Shown here one piece after another: positions 7,737 through 9,557 of a DNA stretch of 9,557 bases. The position numbers and the translations under genes are program-made. Every line of letters starts with the position of its first letter. Position 1 is the stretch's first letter. The notes under the pieces are model-generated. The model saw only the letters and a list, made by a program, of their open reading frames with translations, was not told the DNA's origin and searched no databases. This DNA is from Caldifarciminota bacterium (lineage in GTDB: Bacteria > Hydrothermota > 32-111 > QNBC01): positions 1 to 9,557 of the forward strand of contig JAGLYS010000033.1 of the NCBI GenBank assembly GCA_023132105.1, read 5' to 3'.

Positions 7737-7992
7737 AAAATTTATCCTTAATTATCTTTGAAATCGCATCAATAGCTTCCTTTTCATCGTTTCCTTCACA
7801 AATAATTTCAATTTCACTTCCATTTTCAGCTGCAAGCATCATTACTCCCATTATACTTTTACCATTAACAATAATATCATCTTTTTTTATGTTTATCTCG
7901 GATTTATATTTAGATGCCGTTTTAACAATTAGTGTCGCAGGCCTTGCATGAAGACCAAGTTTATTTTCTATTTTTACCGTCTTTTTCACCAT
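7726..7992 (-). CDS. ptsH: HPr phosphocarrier protein
   Basis: An 88-residue cytoplasmic HPr, the normal length. His15 in GLHARPAT (13-20) accepts phosphate from enzyme I. Ser46 in NGKSIMGVMML (43-53) is the regulatory site used by HPr kinase/phosphorylase in Firmicutes and many other phyla, and its surroundings are well conserved. The protein could therefore act both in the PEP relay and in carbon-catabolite signalling, provided an hprK gene exists elsewhere; none is in the window. The gene begins 6 nt after the ABC ATPase stop, and its end overlaps ptsI by 11 nt. This classic ptsH-ptsI order supports a working EI-HPr pair. Retention of Ser46 argues against an Npr/nitrogen-PTS type HPr. Confidence 0.98.
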   Translation of the reverse strand: MVKKTVKIENKLGLHARPATLIVKTASKYKSEINIKKDDIIVNGKSIMGVMMLAAENGSEIEIICEGNDEKEAIDAISKIIKDKFYED

Positions 7993-7995
7993 AAA

Positions 7996-8005
7996 TCCTT
8001 ATCCT
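7996..8005 (-). promoter_or_regulatory. Tandem ribosome binding site for ptsH
   Basis: The minus strand carries AGGATAAGGA across the end of the ABC ATPase gene, i.e. two overlapping-range Shine-Dalgarno cores. AGGA (8005-8002) is 9 nt from the ptsH ATG, a usable distance; AAGGA (8000-7996) is only 3 nt away, which is short. The first core is likely the functional one. Confidence 0.55.
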
Positions 8006-9087
8006 ATAGTTCTTCCATCATTATCAAAAAGAAATATTCTATCTTTTTTAAATACAAATTTAAAATCTGCATCATATACATATTTATCTAAAAGGTCTAC
8101 GATAGCTTTGAAATTATTATTATCATATTTAAAATGTATTATCGCATCATTCCCCAGCATTTCGACAATTTTTATCTTTGCAATCATTTGATTCGTAGAA
8201 TTATCCGTTTCTTCTATCTCACTATCGATGATATCTTCCGGGCGAATGCCAAGTGTGCATTTATTCGGTTTGATATTCTTATACTTATCACTTATATCTA
8301 TATGTATTTGATTATTCACAAAATAGCTTTTCCCATCTTCGATGTTAATTTCCCCGTCGATAAAATTCATAGGTGGGCTACCAATAAATCCTGCAACGAA
8401 TTTATTATCAGGTTTCCTATAGAGTTCGATTGGATGTGCTATTTGCTGGATTTCTCCATCTTTTAAAACAACAATTTTATCACCCATTGTCATTGCTTCT
8501 ACCTGATCATGTGTTACATAAATCATTGTTGCCTTTAACCTGTTATGAAGTCCTAACAGTTCACTTCTCATTTCAACTCTCATTTTAGCATCAAGATTAC
8601 TTAAAGGCTCATCAAAAAGGAATACATCAGGTTTTCTTACTATAGACCTGCCAACAGCAACTCTCTGTCTTTGTCCACCTGAAAGCTCTTTTGGTTTTCT
8701 CTTTAATAATTTTTCTATCCCTAATACTTCTACTGCCCAACTTATTCTTTTTTCTATTTCTTTCTTATTGATCTTTTGAATTCGAAGTCCGAATGATAGA
8801 TTATCCCTTACCGTCATATGAGGATACAATGCATAATTTTGAAAAACCATTGATACATTTCTATTCTTAGGCATTAGGTCATTAACAACCCTTTCGCCAA
8901 TAGACACCTTTCCATCGGTGATAGTTTCAAGACCGGCAATCATTCTTAGTATTGTGGTTTTACCACAACCTGAAGGACCTACAAGAATAACAAATTCACC
9001 ATCTTTGATGTCTATATTTATATCTTTTGCACCAAGCACATTGTTGTCATATACCTTTGTAACATTTTGTAACTTCACATTTGCCAT
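7999..9087 (-). CDS. ugpC: CUT1-type sugar ABC importer ATPase (MalK/UgpC/MsmX family)
   Basis: A 362-residue ATPase that would energise carbohydrate import from the inner face of the membrane. Walker A GPSGCGKTT is at 37-45, the Q-loop VFQNYALYPH at 82-90 (Q83), the signature LSGGQRQR at 135-142, Walker B VFLFDEP at 155-161, the D-loop SNLDA at 163-167 and the switch His at 193. The C-terminal third (about 236-362) begins with FIGSPPMN and includes LGIRPEDI (279-286), marking the TOBE/OB regulatory domain of MalK-like subunits. No binding-protein or permease gene is adjacent, as with the shared MsmX ATPase of Bacillus subtilis, so it may serve several importers; the substrate cannot be predicted. 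It is the first gene of the run, with a promoter and AAGGA site (9102-9098) just upstream, and ptsH follows after 6 nt. The symbol follows common usage and does not imply glycerol-phosphate transport. Confidence 0.95.
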   Translation of the reverse strand: MANVKLQNVTKVYDNNVLGAKDINIDIKDGEFVILVGPSGCGKTTILRMIAGLETITDGKVSIGERVVNDLMPKNRNVSMVFQNYALYPHMTVRDNLSFGLRIQKINKKEIEKRISWAVEVLGIEKLLKRKPKELSGGQRQRVAVGRSIVRKPDVFLFDEPLSNLDAKMRVEMRSELLGLHNRLKATMIYVTHDQVEAMTMGDKIVVLKDGEIQQIAHPIELYRKPDNKFVAGFIGSPPMNFIDGEINIEDGKSYFVNNQIHIDISDKYKNIKPNKCTLGIRPEDIIDSEIEETDNSTNQMIAKIKIVEMLGNDAIIHFKYDNNNFKAIVDLLDKYVYDADFKFVFKKDRIFLFDNDGRTIG

Positions 9088-9119
9088 ATATTATCCATCC
9101 TTAATGATAATTCAAAAGT

Positions 9120-9148
9120 AATATATCAAATTGACTATTTAATGTCAA
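9120..9148 (-). promoter_or_regulatory. Predicted sigma70-type promoter for the ABC ATPase-to-ahcY run
   Basis: A perfect TTGACA -35 box (9148-9143) begins at the base right after the tsaB stop codon. After exactly 17 nt comes TATATT (9125-9120), one base from the -10 consensus. The predicted start near 9113 leaves a leader of about 25 nt with an AAGGA ribosome site before the ATG at 9087. It is the only sizeable gap upstream of seven tightly packed genes, so it is the best candidate for the main promoter. Start site not measured. Confidence 0.75.
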
Positions 9149-9150
9149 TT
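9129..9150. repeat. 7-bp inverted repeat over the -35 box (possible operator)
   Basis: AATTGAC (9129-9135) and GTCAATT (9144-9150) are exact reverse complements separated by 8 nt. The right arm contains the -35 hexamer and touches the tsaB stop codon; the left arm lies in the promoter spacer. A dimeric repressor here would block RNA polymerase. It is too poor in G+C and lacks the T-run placement expected of an intrinsic terminator. Short A+T-rich inverted repeats can arise by chance, so operator function is inference. Confidence 0.4.
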
Positions 9151-9557
9151 ATTTAAAATATCTCGGTTCGTACATTATTAAATCTTGTGCTCCATGTTCA
9201 TTATACATCTTTAACCCGCTTTTAGCCACATCCAAACCCGATGGTACTGTAATGCCGTCTTGAAGAATATTTTCACCAATCAATACACCTTCCTTTTCAA
9301 GCAAATCAACCCCATTACCTGTAACTTTGTAATTATACCAATCTATTTCACTTAGAGCACTAATCGATAAAATCCTTTCATTGAAGTGCCTATTGTCCAT
9401 AAATACTATCTTATCATGCCTTATATCATATACAATGCCAATATTCTCTTTTGAATCCTTATAATGAAAACTCATTGCATAAACCGTTGATATCGAAATA
9501 AATTTTATATTCTTCCCGGACAGAAGGCCTTTAATGAACGCTGAGCTTATTCTTAGT
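9149..9557 (-). CDS. tsaB: t6A synthesis protein TsaB, partial (N-terminus beyond window)
   Basis: The reading frame is open from the right edge (first whole codon 9556-9554) to TAA 9151-9149, giving 135 residues of the C-terminal part. The opening LRISSAFIKGLLSGKNIKF matches the LRIG..FAKGL helix that follows the GPGSFTG motif in TsaB. It is followed by ISISTVYAM (the usual GVSTL.AL segment) and a strand, IGIVYDIRHDKIVF, that fits the DAR...VY strand. The protein ends EPRYFK, close to the usual EPxYLR tail. TsaB is the non-catalytic ASKHA-fold partner of TsaD; with TsaE they attach threonylcarbamoyl to A37 of ANN-reading tRNAs. The Met at 9475 is internal, because upstream codons already match the family. 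The visible part is divergent, so the call rests mainly on its first 30 residues and tail. Confidence 0.85.
   Translation of the reverse strand, partial: LRISSAFIKGLLSGKNIKFISISTVYAMSFHYKDSKENIGIVYDIRHDKIVFMDNRHFNERILSISALSEIDWYNYKVTGNGVDLLEKEGVLIGENILQDGITVPSGLDVAKSGLKMYNEHGAQDLIMYEPRYFK

Noticed and set aside
7726..7992. Nitrogen-type NPr or a Crh-like protein instead of HPr
   Set aside because: Both His15 and Ser46 are present and ptsI follows directly; Crh lacks the active His and NPr lacks the HPr-type Ser46 region.
8134..8466. 110-codon plus-strand frame
   Set aside because: Antisense to the C-terminal domain of the ABC ATPase, with no family resemblance.
9129..9150. Inverted repeat as the tsaB terminator
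   Set aside because: The arms contain only two G/C pairs each, the loop is 8 nt and no uninterrupted T-run follows; overlap with the promoter fits an operator better.
9149..9475. Separate 108-residue hypothetical protein starting at Met 9475
   Set aside because: The same frame continues upstream to the edge and encodes conserved TsaB sequence before this Met, and no good ribosome site precedes it.

Overview
This is an A+T-rich window (by eye roughly one third G+C) in which every supported gene lies on the minus strand, so transcription runs from high to low coordinates. The genes are conserved bacterial metabolic and RNA genes: t6A synthesis, a CUT1-type sugar ABC ATPase, HPr and enzyme I of the PTS, a sugar-phosphate isomerase, a sugar nucleotidyltransferase, SAM synthetase, SAH hydrolase, TrpRS and a WbpD-type N-acetyltransferase. 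The promoters look sigma70-like and the Shine-Dalgarno sites are strong. HPr keeps Ser46, the HPr-kinase target, as in Firmicutes, spirochaetes and many other phyla with a regulatory PTS. The WbpD-type enzyme suggests a cell that makes amino-uronic-acid surface glycans. I cannot name the genus or phylum. No mobile element, CRISPR array, rRNA or tRNA gene was found.

Layout in the direction of transcription: (1) the C-terminal part of tsaB runs in from the right edge and ends at 9149. (2) Directly after it is a promoter (about 9148-9120) whose -35 box sits in a 7-bp inverted repeat. It starts a compact run: ABC ATPase (7999-9087), ptsH (7726-7992), ptsI (5958-7736), PGI/PMI-type SIS isomerase (4982-5974), sugar-1-phosphate nucleotidyltransferase (3993-4985), metK (2854-3996) and ahcY (1601-2854). 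Six-nucleotide spacing or overlaps of 1 to 17 nt at every junction indicate one transcript of about 7.5 kb. (3) An 83-bp gap (1518-1600) holds a second good promoter, which starts trpS (543-1517) and, 8 nt after it, a wbpD-like acetyltransferase that runs off the left edge.

How the genes could work together: the ABC ATPase would power sugar import. Enzyme I and HPr form a PEP-dependent phosphorelay, but no sugar-specific EII component is present here, which suggests a regulatory or shared role. The isomerase links glucose-6-P, fructose-6-P and mannose-6-P, and the nucleotidyltransferase would activate a sugar-1-P. MetK and AhcY make SAM and remove SAH. The linkage of sugar uptake and PEP sensing to sugar-nucleotide and methyl-group supply is the most notable feature. 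I see no clearly new biological system; most of the content is recognisable, and the unusual parts are gene arrangement, a variant enzyme I active-site motif and the promoter palindrome.
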